Both the position numbers and the translations under genes were made by a program. Below the pieces are notes generated by a model. It was not told where the DNA came from. It made no database searches and saw only the letters and a list, made by a program, of their open reading frames with translations. A stretch of 64,000 nucleotides of DNA, from the NCBI GenBank assembly GCA_000507305.1, contig DF239897.1:1-64000 (forward strand), read 5' to 3'. The stretch comes from Breviolum minutum Mf 1.05b.01 (Eukaryota; Sar; Dinophyceae; Suessiales; Symbiodiniaceae). This document shows positions 21,658-30,713 of this stretch, piece after piece. Position 1 is the stretch's first letter. Each line of letters begins with the position of its first letter.

Positions 21658-21933
21658 GTATGTTACACGCTCATTTTTACCAACCATCAACTAGGACACC
21701 AAGTAGAAAAGATATATGTTGTTTTAACCACCCTTTTTCAACCTCCCGCTATCAACCAATCGAGATGTAACGTATACGTTTAATATTTCCAAACAGTTGG
21801 CAACTGTCAACAACCTATCAACCAATCACCAATTTATACTTCCAAACAACCAATCTTAGGTGGTCATTATCAAGCAATGGACGTACAAGTAACTTATATG
21901 TTTAATATTTTCAAATTGGTTTCCCTTAACAAG

Positions 21934-22003
21934 GCCCTTTAAAAAACCCTTATTATCTATGGGGGGTACGTTAGGGGGGAGGGTTGGTTGATTAGCCATA
22001 AAA
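21934..22003 (+). repeat. P5 dispersed repeat, copy 1
   Basis: GGGGGGTACGTTAGGGGGGA then GGGTTGGTTGATTAGCCATA. Related copies lie at 22403-22505 and 36868-36948. Confidence 0.65.
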
Positions 22004-22402
22004 CATCGGAAAAGATGACCACCAAAGGGTTTCTTGGATTCGAAAGGCATCAGGATGGATTGATTCGTACCCAATTTCACGGGGAAAAACTATTTGACAT
22101 GACCGCAAAATGAGGGGAATCTGCATATTTATAAGTTATAGGTAGGGAGTGAAAGCTACAATGTACAGTGTTACATGTATTTGTGTGTTCCCTTGTTGCA
22201 ATTTACTTTGAAGTTGGGTTGTGATTTTTCTCTTCAAAGTCATAGTCGGCAAGAATTATTGAAGAAACTTTGACTTAAGTTTTGTATCTTGTGATTATTT
22301 TCAGTGGGACCGTGAGAAGCAACCAATGAATGGTGTGACCATGTCATATGGCCCAACCCCCGTCTCCAACCTACCAAAGTGAACACTTCTTCAGAAATAA
22401 GG

Positions 22403-22505
22403 CCTTATGAAGGGCATAGAAACATGGGTCTCCCGTGATAAGGCCTTATTAAGCCCTTATTTCTGGGGGGTACGTTAGGGAGGAGGGTATGTTGACCAGC
22501 CATAA
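22403..22505 (+). repeat. P5 dispersed repeat, copy 2
   Basis: Inverted GGCCTTATGAAGGGC / GCCCTTATTTCTGGGG arms plus the shared GGGGGGTACGTTAGGGAGGA block and GACCAGCCATAAA tail. Confidence 0.65.
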
Positions 22506-22745
22506 AATGTTGATTGGCGAGTACTTAGATACGAAGATTTTAACTGAAGAGATGTGACCCCCACAAACCCAGTGAAGGACATGTTGATGACCAACCAGTT
22601 CCCTGCTTTTAAATTCCAGTCCAACATCTCAGGACTGAGGTTTATGTCACAGCAAAATAGGTGGTAGTTCTGAAACCATCCAATCTTGCCATTATCAAAA
22701 CCTGGTTTTTCAAAGCAGACTAAAGTTCATCCTAATTGTTGTACC

Positions 22746-22892
22746 ATGGCACTGGAATCAGATGAACGAAAGTTGGCAGCAGCTGCAAGATGGGCAAAGT
22801 CCTTTGCCTGTTGTCATAGACAATCAGTGTTTGTGCCCATTTATCAAAAGACAAAATCAACACCGGGGAAAAAAATCTGTCTACTTGTCTAA
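22746..22892 (+). CDS. small ORF with ACCATGGC start, 48 aa
   Basis: ATG in a good initiation context follows GT. The frame reads MALESDERKLAAAARWAKSF then SVFVPIYQKTKSTPGKKICL and stops at TAA. The N-terminal half is a charged Ala-rich helix and the C-terminal half is basic. The frame is open upstream without another ATG back to 22686. It could be a micro-protein or an exon. No family is recognised. Confidence 0.35.
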   Translation: MALESDERKLAAAARWAKSFACCHRQSVFVPIYQKTKSTPGKKICLLV

Positions 22893-23562
22893 TTCCGATT
22901 GATTGTTGCTTCATTGAAGCCGATGGGATGATTGGTTTCTTGTTTCAAAGGGGTAGATAGGTAGATGGCTTGTTAATCCTAAGTATCAATTCATGTTGTG
23001 GTATTTGCTCAAGTGAATCTGCACCCTGATCAAACAGGCGGAAGTCCTAAGTCCATTTGTTGCATGATGTGTGGATTGAATGATGAGCTCAATGGCCAAA
23101 TCCAGACATCCACACACACACACAAAATTGACCAAAAGACACATGTATACACATGTGTAATTCATACTCCTACATATACATACTACATTATGTCAACATA
23201 TATACATGGGTTGTTTTATGTAAACAGATCTCTAAGTTTTCAAGATATACATAAAGACAAGATCTTGTCAACCCGGAAAGTGTGTCTTTTCTCAAACAAA
23301 AATCCTAGCTGTGGAAGCATCTCCTAAATAAATCTAGCATTTTCATTTGTTCTATAGTTTTTTGTTGTGCCACCGTACTGCTAAGTGTCCATATACAACC
23401 CACCAAAAGCAACAATCAATCAATTCGTTACAAGTTGACCTTTAAAAAAAACAAAAAAACGTTAAATGATATCCGCTGTGAAACGCTAACGTTTGCGCTC
23501 TCTTGCCCTGCTTTTTTTGTCCACGTTGATCAACCAACCTTTCCATTGGACGACCTTAGCAG
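22893..23562. other. no supported gene
   Basis: Contains a 109-codon AT-rich frame at 22998-23327 with His/Thr/Tyr runs from CACACA/TACATA repeats, not credible as protein. A possible acceptor for the next gene is at 23561-23562. Confidence 0.4.
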
Positions 23563-23953
23563 TTCCACCCACGATCGAATCCATCGCATCCAATGGATTG
23601 ATTGCTCGAGTTTTGGAGAGATTTAAGGTGAATCCAGAAGAGAAACTTGGGTTTACTTCGGAATCCCAACCCGAAAAAAAAGGTTGGGGAGAATGGTTCC
23701 AATGCAAAAAAAACCTAGGTGGTTGTTTCAAATATTTTTCATTTTCACCCCGATCCTTCGGGAAATGATCCAATTTGACGAGCATATTTTTCAAATGGGT
23801 TGAAACCACCAACTAGAAACCCTGTGGAATCTGGAGGTTGACATCCACAAAAACCCAACGGCTGGAAGTGGGCGGGGATTTTTTCCTGGGAAATTTAACA
23901 CGCCAGCAGGTGATTCAAGCCGTGACCTTTTGGTCCCTAAATTGGTCGCTTAA
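23563..23953 (+). CDS. introner-split gene, C-terminal two exons
   Basis: Exon 1 (from about 23563 after TTAGCAG; open back to 23490) ends at 23718. The INT element 23719-23816 is the intron; exon 2 is 23817-23953. The join is phase 1 (CTA G|AA, Leu-Glu). Exon 1 reads VLERFKVNPEEKLGFTSESQ then KKGWGEWFQCKKNL. Exon 2 reads TLWNLEVDIHKNPTAGSGRG, then FNTPAGDSSRDLLVPKLVA and TAA. Both halves have the same hydrophilic, Lys/Glu/Gly-rich character, which supports joining them. The unspliced frame would stop at 23768. The 5' end and function are unknown. Confidence 0.45.
23719..23816 (+). mobile_element. INT introner-like element, 98 bp
   Basis: GTGGTTGTTTCAAATATTTT to GGTTGAAACCACCAACTAG. The exon before it ends CTAG and the element itself ends CTAG, as if a 4-bp target was duplicated on insertion and one copy now serves as the 3' splice site. 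Confidence 0.8.
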
Positions 23954-24122
23954 TCTCTTAAGGGGTTACTGAACCATCCCAAAAAGGTCACAAAAATAGC
24001 CAGATTACAAGTTCAGATTTTTTCCCATACTTGGAAACCAAGATTTAGACCTGACTGGAAGTGTCAAGCAAGATTTGACCCATTTTTCATTTGGGGGTTG
24101 AAATAAGGTTTGTACTTTTCCG
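23948..24122 (+). repeat. R9 dispersed repeat, copy 1
   Basis: Shares CTTAAGGGGTTACTGAACCA, GACTGGAAGTGTCAAGCAAG and GGTTGAAATAAGGTTTGT blocks with 28962-29116. It has no palindromic ends. It begins at the stop codon of the preceding gene, so it may be a 3' UTR segment shared by two genes. Confidence 0.8.
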
Positions 24123-24437
24123 GATGCAATTTACCCAGTCTGGCTGCACCAGCAGGTGCGTATCGAATTGTCGGATTATTTTTTCGCAAATTTCGTGTTG
24201 AAACATGCCTCATAATTTCCGGGATTTTTTTGAACCCTACCTTTGGTCGTTTTTTTCAGACCTGAACTCCCAAGATTCATGGTACATCCAAGATATTTTT
24301 GGTGAGTGGCTATCATGTATACAAAGATATATGTATATTATATAGATATATATGATTATATGATATATACATGTAACCCTGGATGATGATGGTGGCCAAA
24401 TACTTCTAAGGTAGATAGACTATGTGAAAAATCGTAC

Positions 24438-24521
24438 TCCCCCGGAAGGCTAACACAATAGTTCCTTAGAAATACTAGTTGAAAGATTACTTTCCCTTTG
24501 AAATGGTCCCTCTTCAGGGTA
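24438..24521. repeat. P3-like repeat, degenerate
   Basis: CCCCCGGAAGGCTAACACAA on the left and a CCCTCTTCAGGGTA right end. Confidence 0.45.
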
Positions 24522-24543
24522 CGATTATGCACAAAATATACAT

Positions 24544-24681
24544 GGTGGGCCCCTGCTGGTTATAAATGCAGTTAGAGCCCTTATAAATGGCCTTACAAAT
24601 GGGTAACTAGGGTTATCTAGGGTTATTTCACCCTACTTCTAGGGGCCCCATAACTCCACTTATAAGTGGTTGGGGCCCACC
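24544..24681. repeat. P7 fold-back repeat, copy 2
   Basis: Starts GGTGGGCCCCTGCTGGTTAT and ends GGTTGGGGCCCACC: a 10-bp perfect terminal inverted repeat, with an inner GGGGCCCCATAACTCC segment shared with 20057-20182. Confidence 0.85.
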
Positions 24682-24683
24682 TT

Positions 24684-24937
24684 GTACATACCCTGAATTC
24701 CCATGTCGCCCCAAAGATTTCCCATGTGTTCTCTATGGATTCCTGCCTTTCGGACAAAAATCCGAGGCGTTTGCAACTTTAAGGGACCTTCCACTCGTCA
24801 AACTCCCGAGGTGTCCGCCTGAATGGTTTGGGAAAAAAACGGCTGAGGATTTCGGTGAACATTCACCAAAAAAACGCTTAAAAGCCAGCAGCCTGAAAGC
24901 CGAGTCGTTTTCTTTACCCTCCCTAAAACGAACATAG
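24684..24937 (+). CDS. candidate terminal exon, Lys/Pro/Ser-rich
   Basis: This frame is open through the P7 element and on to TAG at 24935-24937, with no ATG. It reads FGQKSEAFATLRDLPLVKLP, EWFGKKTAEDFGEHSPKKR and LKASSLKAESFSLPSLKR. The last codons come from a P3 element (24915 on). A minus-strand frame of 83 codons over the same bases starts with ATG inside that P3 copy and is less balanced. I favour the + strand. Function unknown. Confidence 0.3.
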
Positions 24938-25018
24938 GCCGGGGCCCAAAAGGAACGGCTTGTCTCCCAACCACCAGTTTTCATGGGTTATGTCAGTCCT
25001 GTTAGATTGAGGGAGTGT
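24915..25018. repeat. P3 fold-back repeat
   Basis: TACCCTCCCTAAAACGAACA on the left and TCCTGTTAGATTGAGGGAGT with terminal GTA on the right. Confidence 0.7.
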
Positions 25019-25163
25019 AAGATGCACTTTTTGGGCATTTTTTGGGCATGTGGCACATGTGGAATATAAGGGGAAAGGATGGGAGAAAGACACAAATTGG
25101 AGAAGGGGTGAAAATTCTGGCCACCATGATGAAGATTTCGCCCTCACATCAACCGAGGCGCGC

Positions 25164-25257
25164 TCCGGTAAACTAATATAGCTGGCTGGAAAATTGACCC
25201 GGATTGAAGATTTATTTGGGTATATTCCATTGCTATGTTAGTTTACCAGAGGGTATA
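25164..25257. repeat. P3 fold-back repeat
   Basis: CTCCGGTAAACTAATATAGC on the left and GCTATGTTAGTTTACCAGAG with GGTA on the right; the arms pair over about 18 bases. Confidence 0.75.
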
Positions 25258-25606
25258 GTCATACGTCGTTTCACCCATGCAATTCCCGCAAGTGGGCACA
25301 GTACTATTTGAGATCCAATACTGCCATTCCGGCTTGAGTCTTATATTCCTGGACGTGGACCTTCCTGAAAAGTGGTGAGTTCCCTGTAATTTTATCACAA
25401 GCTCCTGCTTTAGGGGTCCAATTGGTATGATTTTTTTGGGCAACCAATCTTAAAATCCAGCCGCATTTTACGTCCCAAAAAGGTGACGTGACAACCAAGA
25501 TGGAATAGTTAACACTCGGGGGTAATCTAAGATAGCTATATCCCCTTTTTTCAGGAGGAAATACGAATCTACAAATCTTGGATTTTCCTTCTTAGAACTG
25601 GAGCGT

Positions 25607-25819
25607 ATGGGATTTTTCGGTGGATGGCGGCCATTTGAGGCCACCAAAAACTTCCCTGACGGAAGGTCTATTGGGGTCTTTCTCGGTGGATCATTTGGCA
25701 TATGTTTTACCCTTGTTTTATTTGCTTTGCACTCTGATTCAACTCTTGGATTTGTTTCAAACATATCGGAAGAAAAGTTCAGCTTCCAAAAAAAGAAGTT
25801 GAGTCAGCATTTAAGATGA
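25607..25819 (+). CDS. candidate small membrane protein, 70 aa
   Basis: An ATG-initiated frame reads MGFFGGWRPFEATKNFPDGR, then one hydrophobic segment (VFLGGSFGICFTLVLFALH, about residues 24-42), then a basic tail ending FSFQKKKLSQHLR. One membrane span with a charged tail would be the prediction. The minus strand is also open here for 98 codons (hydrophilic, Pro/Lys-rich), so strand is not settled. Confidence 0.3.
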   Translation: MGFFGGWRPFEATKNFPDGRSIGVFLGGSFGICFTLVLFALHSDSTLGFVSNISEEKFSFQKKKLSQHLR

Positions 25820-26023
25820 TAAGGACTATGCAACTATTTATATATATATATATATCTATGTACATGTGTTATATATATATATAACAGAACTTGCCAGGTG
25901 GAACGGGCAACCCCGCGTGGCAATGAGGCCTGCAATGGGCGACACCAGGCCGCCACAAGGGACCTCTGCCTTTTGAAGGAGCTCGTTTCAGGGAAGATTT
26001 GTCAGGGGCCATTAAATTATCTA

Positions 26024-26119
26024 TTTTGGGGAAATCAAACAATGCAAATGTATGGTAATTTTTAGGGATTTCCCTTATCATAGTGCATTATTTGGGTTGG
26101 TAATATAATGACCCTTGTT
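26024..26119 (+). repeat. dispersed repeat, copy 2 (pairs with 14037)
   Basis: TATGGTAATTTTTAGGGATT and ATAGTGCATTATTTGGGTTG match 14037-14128. It lies about 280 bp upstream of the secreted-protein gene. Confidence 0.75.
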
Positions 26120-26402
26120 TGTGGGTTGTCAAAATCCAAGAAATTTCCAACCGTCGGACCCACTTTTAGACCCCGAAAAGACCTGAGTATCTAATAGCTC
26201 GATCGCAACTTGCTGAACCGAACAGATGATCCCGGTGATCCCTTGTACCTTGATCGCTTCCTTGACTTTCACATGGGATTTTCGATGTTTCACGCACTAA
26301 ACTTGCTACGACTGTAAGCTGGCTCAAGGAAGACCTGCTTAAAGTGCAACTCTAGACTCAATGTAGACCGAATCTTTACATGTGTTTGGCACCGTTTGCG
26401 AC

Positions 26403-27377
26403 ATGAACCTTGCCATCCCGGCAAGTTTCGTCGTCATGATGTGGGCCGCCCTTGCACGTGCATCCCCGCGCTCCAATGGCTGCCCTGCCAATGAAAGCAG
26501 CGTCTTGCTGCAAACGCAGAATTCCCTTCCCAAGCCGAACGAGGACACGGATGCAAAGTGGCTTGGAAGATGGAGGCGATGGAGGAGGCACAGCCGACGG
26601 CATAGGCGTCACCAGTACTATGTGGTGAAGACATCCACATCCACATCCACCAGTACCAGTACCACCACATCCACATCCACATCCACATCCACCAGTACCA
26701 GTACCACAACATCTACCACCACATCCACATCCACATCCACATCCACCAGTACCAGTACCACAACATCTACCACCACATCCACATCCACATCCACATCCAC
26801 CAGTACCAGTACCACAACATCTACCACCACATCCACATCTACATCAACCAGTACCAGTACCACAACATCTACCAGCACCACCACATCCACATCCACATCC
26901 ACCAGTACCAATTGTTGTGTTGTGGAGGTTGGGCCGCCATTTTTTTTTGAGCGTGACAGTAGAGGGACACTTCCAAACCCTGGGACTGAGCAGATCTTCA
27001 CCTTCACTATCAGTAATATCCCTAACTTTCCTCCGGACTTTGCCCTCCCGGATTGCTGTTGCGGGGAAGCCAGAGTCAGTTTCGAACTTGTTTTCGATCC
27101 CTTCCCTGGTAGTACCGTGCCAGATGTTTCAAGTCCGGAGGTCATCAGCCCCAACGGTGATACTGCTTTCTTGGAATTAAATGAGTTTGATTTATCTTTT
27201 GATGTCCTGCGGCTAGAGTTCGAATTGCCGGTTGGTACATATGTACCAATCGAAGGAAGTGGCGGCCCTTGGACCGTGAACTTCTCCTATCCAAGCATCT
27301 TGCAAGGAGTGCCTTACAGGACAGTCTTCAGACTCCAAGTGCCTGATCCCAACAATAACTTCCAGACTTGCCAGTGA
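26403..27377 (+). CDS. secreted Ser/Thr-repeat protein, 324 aa, single exon
   Basis: Best gene in the window. The first in-frame ATG is 26403 (the frame is open 21 nt upstream only from a GTG). Residues 1-20 (MNLAIPASFVVMMWAALARA) form a signal peptide with Ala-x-Ala before the likely cut. Residues 21-55 are Asn/Ser-rich, and 56-70 are very basic (WRRWRRHSRRHRRH). Residues about 77-169 are a pure Ser/Thr linker (TSTSTSTT), expected to be heavily O-glycosylated and encoded by a 54-bp DNA tandem. Residues 170-324 form a Cys-containing globular domain, Phe/Pro/Asp-rich, opening NCCVVEVGPP and ending FQTCQ, possibly beta-rich. No enzyme motif is visible. Base composition is clearly GC-richer than the surroundings and no intron is needed. 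Secreted or cell-surface role is inference. A truncated relative lies at 29.4 kb. Confidence 0.85.
   Translation: MNLAIPASFVVMMWAALARASPRSNGCPANESSVLLQTQNSLPKPNEDTDAKWLGRWRRWRRHSRRHRRHQYYVVKTSTSTSTSTSTTTSTSTSTSTSTSTTTSTTTSTSTSTSTSTSTTTSTTTSTSTSTSTSTSTTTSTTTSTSTSTSTSTTTSTSTTTSTSTSTSTNCCVVEVGPPFFFERDSRGTLPNPGTEQIFTFTISNIPNFPPDFALPDCCCGEARVSFELVFDPFPGSTVPDVSSPEVISPNGDTAFLELNEFDLSFDVLRLEFELPVGTYVPIEGSGGPWTVNFSYPSILQGVPYRTVFRLQVPDPNNNFQTCQ
26691..26852 (+). repeat. 54-bp coding tandem repeat (Ser/Thr linker)
   Basis: About three 54-bp units starting ACCAGTACCAGTACCACAAC and continuing with CCACATCCACATCCACATCC, with further partial units on both sides (26630-26912). The unit is 18 codons, so changes in copy number keep the frame. 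Confidence 0.9.
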
Positions 27378-27829
27378 AGTGGTCCGCGTCGAAAACAGCA
27401 GACCATGCGGATGCTTCACGTCGACGGCTTAGACCTGCCAGAGCCAGGAAAAAAGACGGCTCAGCGCAGGTGAAGATGCGGGAATTCACAACTTGAACTC
27501 AGCATGAGCGTTTTCGGTTCTATGTTTTAGGGAGGGTAACTCTTATTTGCCCCCACGTTTTTTTTGGAAGCTAGAAAGCAATATACATATCTAATATATC
27601 TTTATATATATATATAGTTGCACAGACAGATGAACATCAGTGTTGGTAAGAAAGTGCAAATGTAAAGTTATATTTACAGTATATATACATGTGCTTGAAT
27701 ATACATAAAAAGAATACATATATATATACATACACACATATGCATGTATACATACAAAAAATATCTCATATATATATATATATTTATATTTGCGAATATA
27801 CTTATACATAAATATACGCATATATATAT
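27378..27829. other. 3' flank of secreted-protein gene; AT microsatellites
   Basis: Mixed sequence to about 27570, then TATATA/ACATACAC-rich DNA. No coding support. Confidence 0.6.
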
Positions 27830-28006
27830 ATATGAGATATTTAATATTTGTTTGTATTTATGCATGAATACAAAATACATTTATATATAAGTTCTTTTTC
27901 CACAAGAACATCTAACANATATGAGATATTTAATATTTGTTTGTATTTATGCATGAATACAAAATACATTTATATATAAGTTCTTTTTCCACAAGAACAT
28001 CTAACA
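27830..28006. other. assembly join: N flanked by an exact 88-bp direct repeat
   Basis: A single N at 27918 separates 27830-27917 from 27919-28006, which are identical over 88 bp (from ATATGAGATATTTAATATTT to ACAAGAACATCTAACA). This is the signature of two overlapping contig ends placed side by side rather than merged. The true sequence probably has one copy. Confidence 0.9.
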
Positions 28007-28051
28007 CCATATCACATGAGTACCTAGAATGCCATGTTTCCCCTTCAACAG

Positions 28052-28173
28052 GAGAACAGCAACGACAGGAGACGATGCTTCCGTTGATTCCCCCGGTGCA
28101 TGGAAGTGGCGAGCAACCTGCAGGCGACATGGAGTCTCCGGGTGCTCAGGCGGCTGTGGGGGCGGAAGGTTGA
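28052..28173 (+). CDS. GC-rich terminal exon, unknown product
   Basis: A pyrimidine tract GTTTCCCCTTCAACAG gives a good acceptor. The frame (phase 1 entry) reads EQQRQETMLPLIPPVHGSGE then QPAGDMESPGAQAAVGAEG and stops at TGA (28171-28173). GC content is well above the AT-rich flanks. Hydrophilic Gln/Gly/Ala/Glu-rich tail, probably disordered. Upstream exons would lie beyond the assembly join at 27918, so the model may be affected by it. Confidence 0.45.
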
Positions 28174-28514
28174 GACTTCTTTTCGAATTGAAGCACGGGT
28201 AAAAGAATCCACCAATCTTAGTTTTCTCAACAATAGGTGTTCTGTGTATATATATATATAAGTTTGTATATATATATATATTTATATATATATATTTGTA
28301 TATACATGTATGGGAAATATCATTATTTAGTAAGTTAAGATTTTGTTTGATTTTTTTGTAGTCAACATGACACCTTTGAGCAGCTTCCATGGATTGGCTG
28401 GTCTTCGTTGTGCTCTTCTGTGACTCGTCCATGTAGCAACCAGACATGGCCATTTTCGACCATTTTCCGTTCCTAAAAATGTGGGACAACATTATCACTC
28501 TTCAGCAAACAAAA
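28174..28514. other. no supported + strand gene
   Basis: AT microsatellite at 28240-28300. A 165-codon minus-strand frame (28001-28498) crosses both this and the antisense of the exon above; see rejected items. Confidence 0.4.
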
Positions 28515-28522
28515 CCCATATC

Positions 28523-28634
28523 TTGGGGGTATCCACCACCCACTAACAGTGAAATAATAATCTGTTCATTTCTATGAAGGGCCCCCTATAAACCTTCACG
28601 GACTCCACTGTTAGTGGGCCGGGGATACCCCCAA
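28523..28634. mobile_element. P8 miniature transposon with 8-bp target duplication
   Basis: 112-bp element with perfect 12-bp terminal inverted repeats (TTGGGGGTATCC / GGATACCCCCAA), an inner CACTAACAGTG / CACTGTTAGTG pair, and identical 8-bp flanks CCCATATC at 28515-28522 and 28635-28642. An 8-bp duplication is typical of hAT-type transposases. The element has no coding capacity, so it is non-autonomous. The exact flanks and termini suggest a recent insertion. Confidence 0.9.
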
Positions 28635-28654
28635 CCCATATCAGACATTCTGTT

Positions 28655-28732
28655 GATGGTTAAGAAATCCTGCGTTCACCAGTTGAGCTTGGTGGTGTAT
28701 CCCACTAAGCCGGATTTCTTCCATCATGAAGC
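28655..28732. repeat. P6 repeat, partial copy
   Basis: CTGTTGATGGTTAAGAAATCC, CACCAGTTGAG and GCCGGATTTCTTCCATCAT in the order seen at 3998-4108. Confidence 0.65.
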
Positions 28733-28961
28733 TGCTCAAATTATAGCGACCTCAACACCTTTCCCTCACCCCAAAATGTAGCGTTTTGGAAGGGAAATCC
28801 CCTTATTTCAGAGAAGTCTAGGTTGGTGAAATATTGTAATTTGACCAGATGAATCAACAGTATCAGACATTCCAACCCCGAGATACAGGACAACATTGCG
28901 TCCAGGCCTTCAATTAAAAAACTACATGCAAGGCCACAGCTCCACCAAGCCCCCTTTCTGA

Positions 28962-29116
28962 ATTAACCTCTTAAGGGATTATTGAACCATCCCAAAAAGG
29001 TCACCAAACTTTTTTTCCGCCTTGGAAACCAAGATTCGGATCTGACTGGAAATGTCAAGCAAGATTTGACCCATCTTTTTTGGGGGGGGTTGAAATAAGG
29101 TTTGTTCTTTTTCCGG
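28962..29116 (+). repeat. R9 dispersed repeat, copy 2
   Basis: CTCTTAAGGGATTATTGAAC, GACTGGAAATGTCAAGCAAG and GGTTGAAATAAGGTTTGTTC match 23948-24122 in order and orientation. Confidence 0.8.
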
Positions 29117-29380
29117 GGAACTAATTTTTGATAGATGGTAAAAATTTTTCCGCGACTGACAATCAATGAAATTGAGTCTTTCCCAAGTGGTCATCAGATC
29201 CTAAGAGCGGTGGATTCCCTTGTTGTTTTTTAGGGGTGCAATGGCCACAAGTTTGCCCTGTATATAACCCGATACTTTGATTTGTTTATCAATCTTTGCG
29301 TCTTTTGTTACAACTCCTCCGTTGCATCTTATCATTCCTTCGTACAGATGTTTTTTTAACACAATTTTGCCCCAGGTGAA

Positions 29381-29545
29381 CGCTCAAGAAAGACATGTTG
29401 AAGTACGATTCGAACATTTGCGACATGAACCTTGCCATCCGGGCAACCAATGGCTGTGCTGCCAATGAAAGCAGCGTTGTTCTGCGAACCCACACTCCCA
29501 AGACGAAAGGTGACATAGATGCAAAGTTTCTTGGAGGATGGTTTC
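29381..29545 (+). pseudogene. truncated copy of the 26.4-kb secreted-protein gene
   Basis: Homology starts upstream of the ATG (GCTCAAGAAAGACATG against GCTCAAGGAAGACCTG) and covers the first ~55 codons. Shared features are ATGAACCTTGCCATCC, CCAATGGCTG and TGCCAATGAAAGCAGCG. A 48-bp in-frame gap removes 16 residues, the hydrophobic core of the signal peptide, so MNLAI runs straight into NGCAANESS. Similarity is lost after GATGCAAAG..CTTGGA..TGG, with no basic tract, Ser/Thr linker or C-terminal domain. The remaining frame continues to 29631 in unrelated sequence. It lies 3 kb downstream in the same orientation, consistent with a decayed tandem duplicate. Confidence 0.8.
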
Positions 29546-29639
29546 GGGGTGTTTCGGATGCGACATTGTTGACGTTCCGTGAACGAACGATTCGAGGGCC
29601 CAATGGTGGAAGCAGAGGTCGAGGTCCCTGAGATTTGGG

Positions 29640-30616
29640 GTGAAATTCTCGAGATTTTTGGGCGTCATTCGTGGATGTTTCGGGGCACTGATGAGTCAGC
29701 TTTCATTTTCTTGCGGATCCCTGGAATTCCAACAAAAACCGCCTGGATTCCACTAAACATCCACCAATTGAAAATGGCACCCGTTTTTTTCAATTGGATG
29801 ATGAAATTTCCCAAGTCTTTACTAATGAAAAAATGGGGTTGAAATCATCATTTCCATCCATTAGGGAATAGTTGGCTTTATATAGGGGTTTCAGGGTGAA
29901 AAACCTAGGATTTTTGGACCAAAATCCATACATTTGCAGCAAAAAGGAGCAAGTTCCACAGCTTCGAAATTTTCGGTGGTGAAAATAAAACACGTAGTTC
30001 CGGTCAAAGTTTGGTTGAAATTTTCCCTTTTTTTTTGGGGTGAACAGCGTTTCGGGGCGGAAATCCCTGGTTGTAAATGAGATGTTTTTCACCCCCCGTA
30101 AACCCTACAAATCATCACCCCAGTTGTAAGTGGGTTTTTCACGATAGGCATAAATCCATGTATCCAACAGGTTTTCCGGGGAGCCCCAGTATTGAAGGAG
30201 GGTGGTTCTAGGGTGCGGGTTTTTTGGTGTCAGATCCCCCATACTGTCATCGCAATCTAAGAGGCCCACCCTCCTCCAGGCCACCACAAGAAAGAAGGCA
30301 GGCTATTAAGGGATTAAGGGATCATCGTGGTTAAATTATCCAAACAGTCGGCCTAATTTCTTGGGTCTTGGGGGGTGGGCCCATTTAATCAGATCCCCAT
30401 CAAACTGGAAGGATCATTTGACCCTCATCATAAGTGGGTGACAACTATGTTGATGGTACTTTGATCTAAGTAGAAAGTAGTCCGATATTCAATCTCTTGC
30501 ACTCCTGGTTACCCAGAGAAAATAATGTCACTCCTCGAAGCCAGGTGGTTTCCGTAGGAGACAGCTACCAACTTTGCTTGATTTTAGTTTGCTGAAATGA
30601 TGTTCATTTTTACCAG
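29640..30616. other. no supported gene
   Basis: Open frames of 60-100 codons on both strands (for example 29579-29842 + and 29790-30092 -) without splice or composition support. No repeat family copy was recognised. Confidence 0.4.
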
Positions 30617-30713
30617 AGAAGATTGTGTAGAAGAAGGTGGTTTTGATTTCTTTGACCGAAGTGATGTTACACAAAATGGTAGCGTTGTGAAGTATTTGTC
30701 ACATGGGTCATAG
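30617..30713 (+). CDS. candidate terminal exon, EF-hand-like sequence
   Basis: After the acceptor TTTTTACCAG the frame reads EDCVEEGGFDFFDRSDVTQN then GSVVKYLSHGS and stops at TAG. The order Phe-Asp-Phe-Phe-Asp-x-Ser-Asp..Asn-Gly-x-Val resembles an EF-hand entering helix and loop but with extra residues, so calcium binding is doubtful. The minus strand is open for 77 codons over the same interval. If real, this would be a C-terminal exon or would use a GT within it. Confidence 0.35.

Noticed and set aside
26618..27154. 178-codon minus-strand open frame with Val/Asp repeats
   Set aside because: Antisense of the Ser/Thr linker of the clear + strand gene; a shadow of the 54-bp repeat.
28001..28498. 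165-codon minus-strand open frame
   Set aside because: Its middle is an (AT)n microsatellite (Tyr/Ile runs) and its end is the antisense of the GC-rich + exon at 28052-28173.
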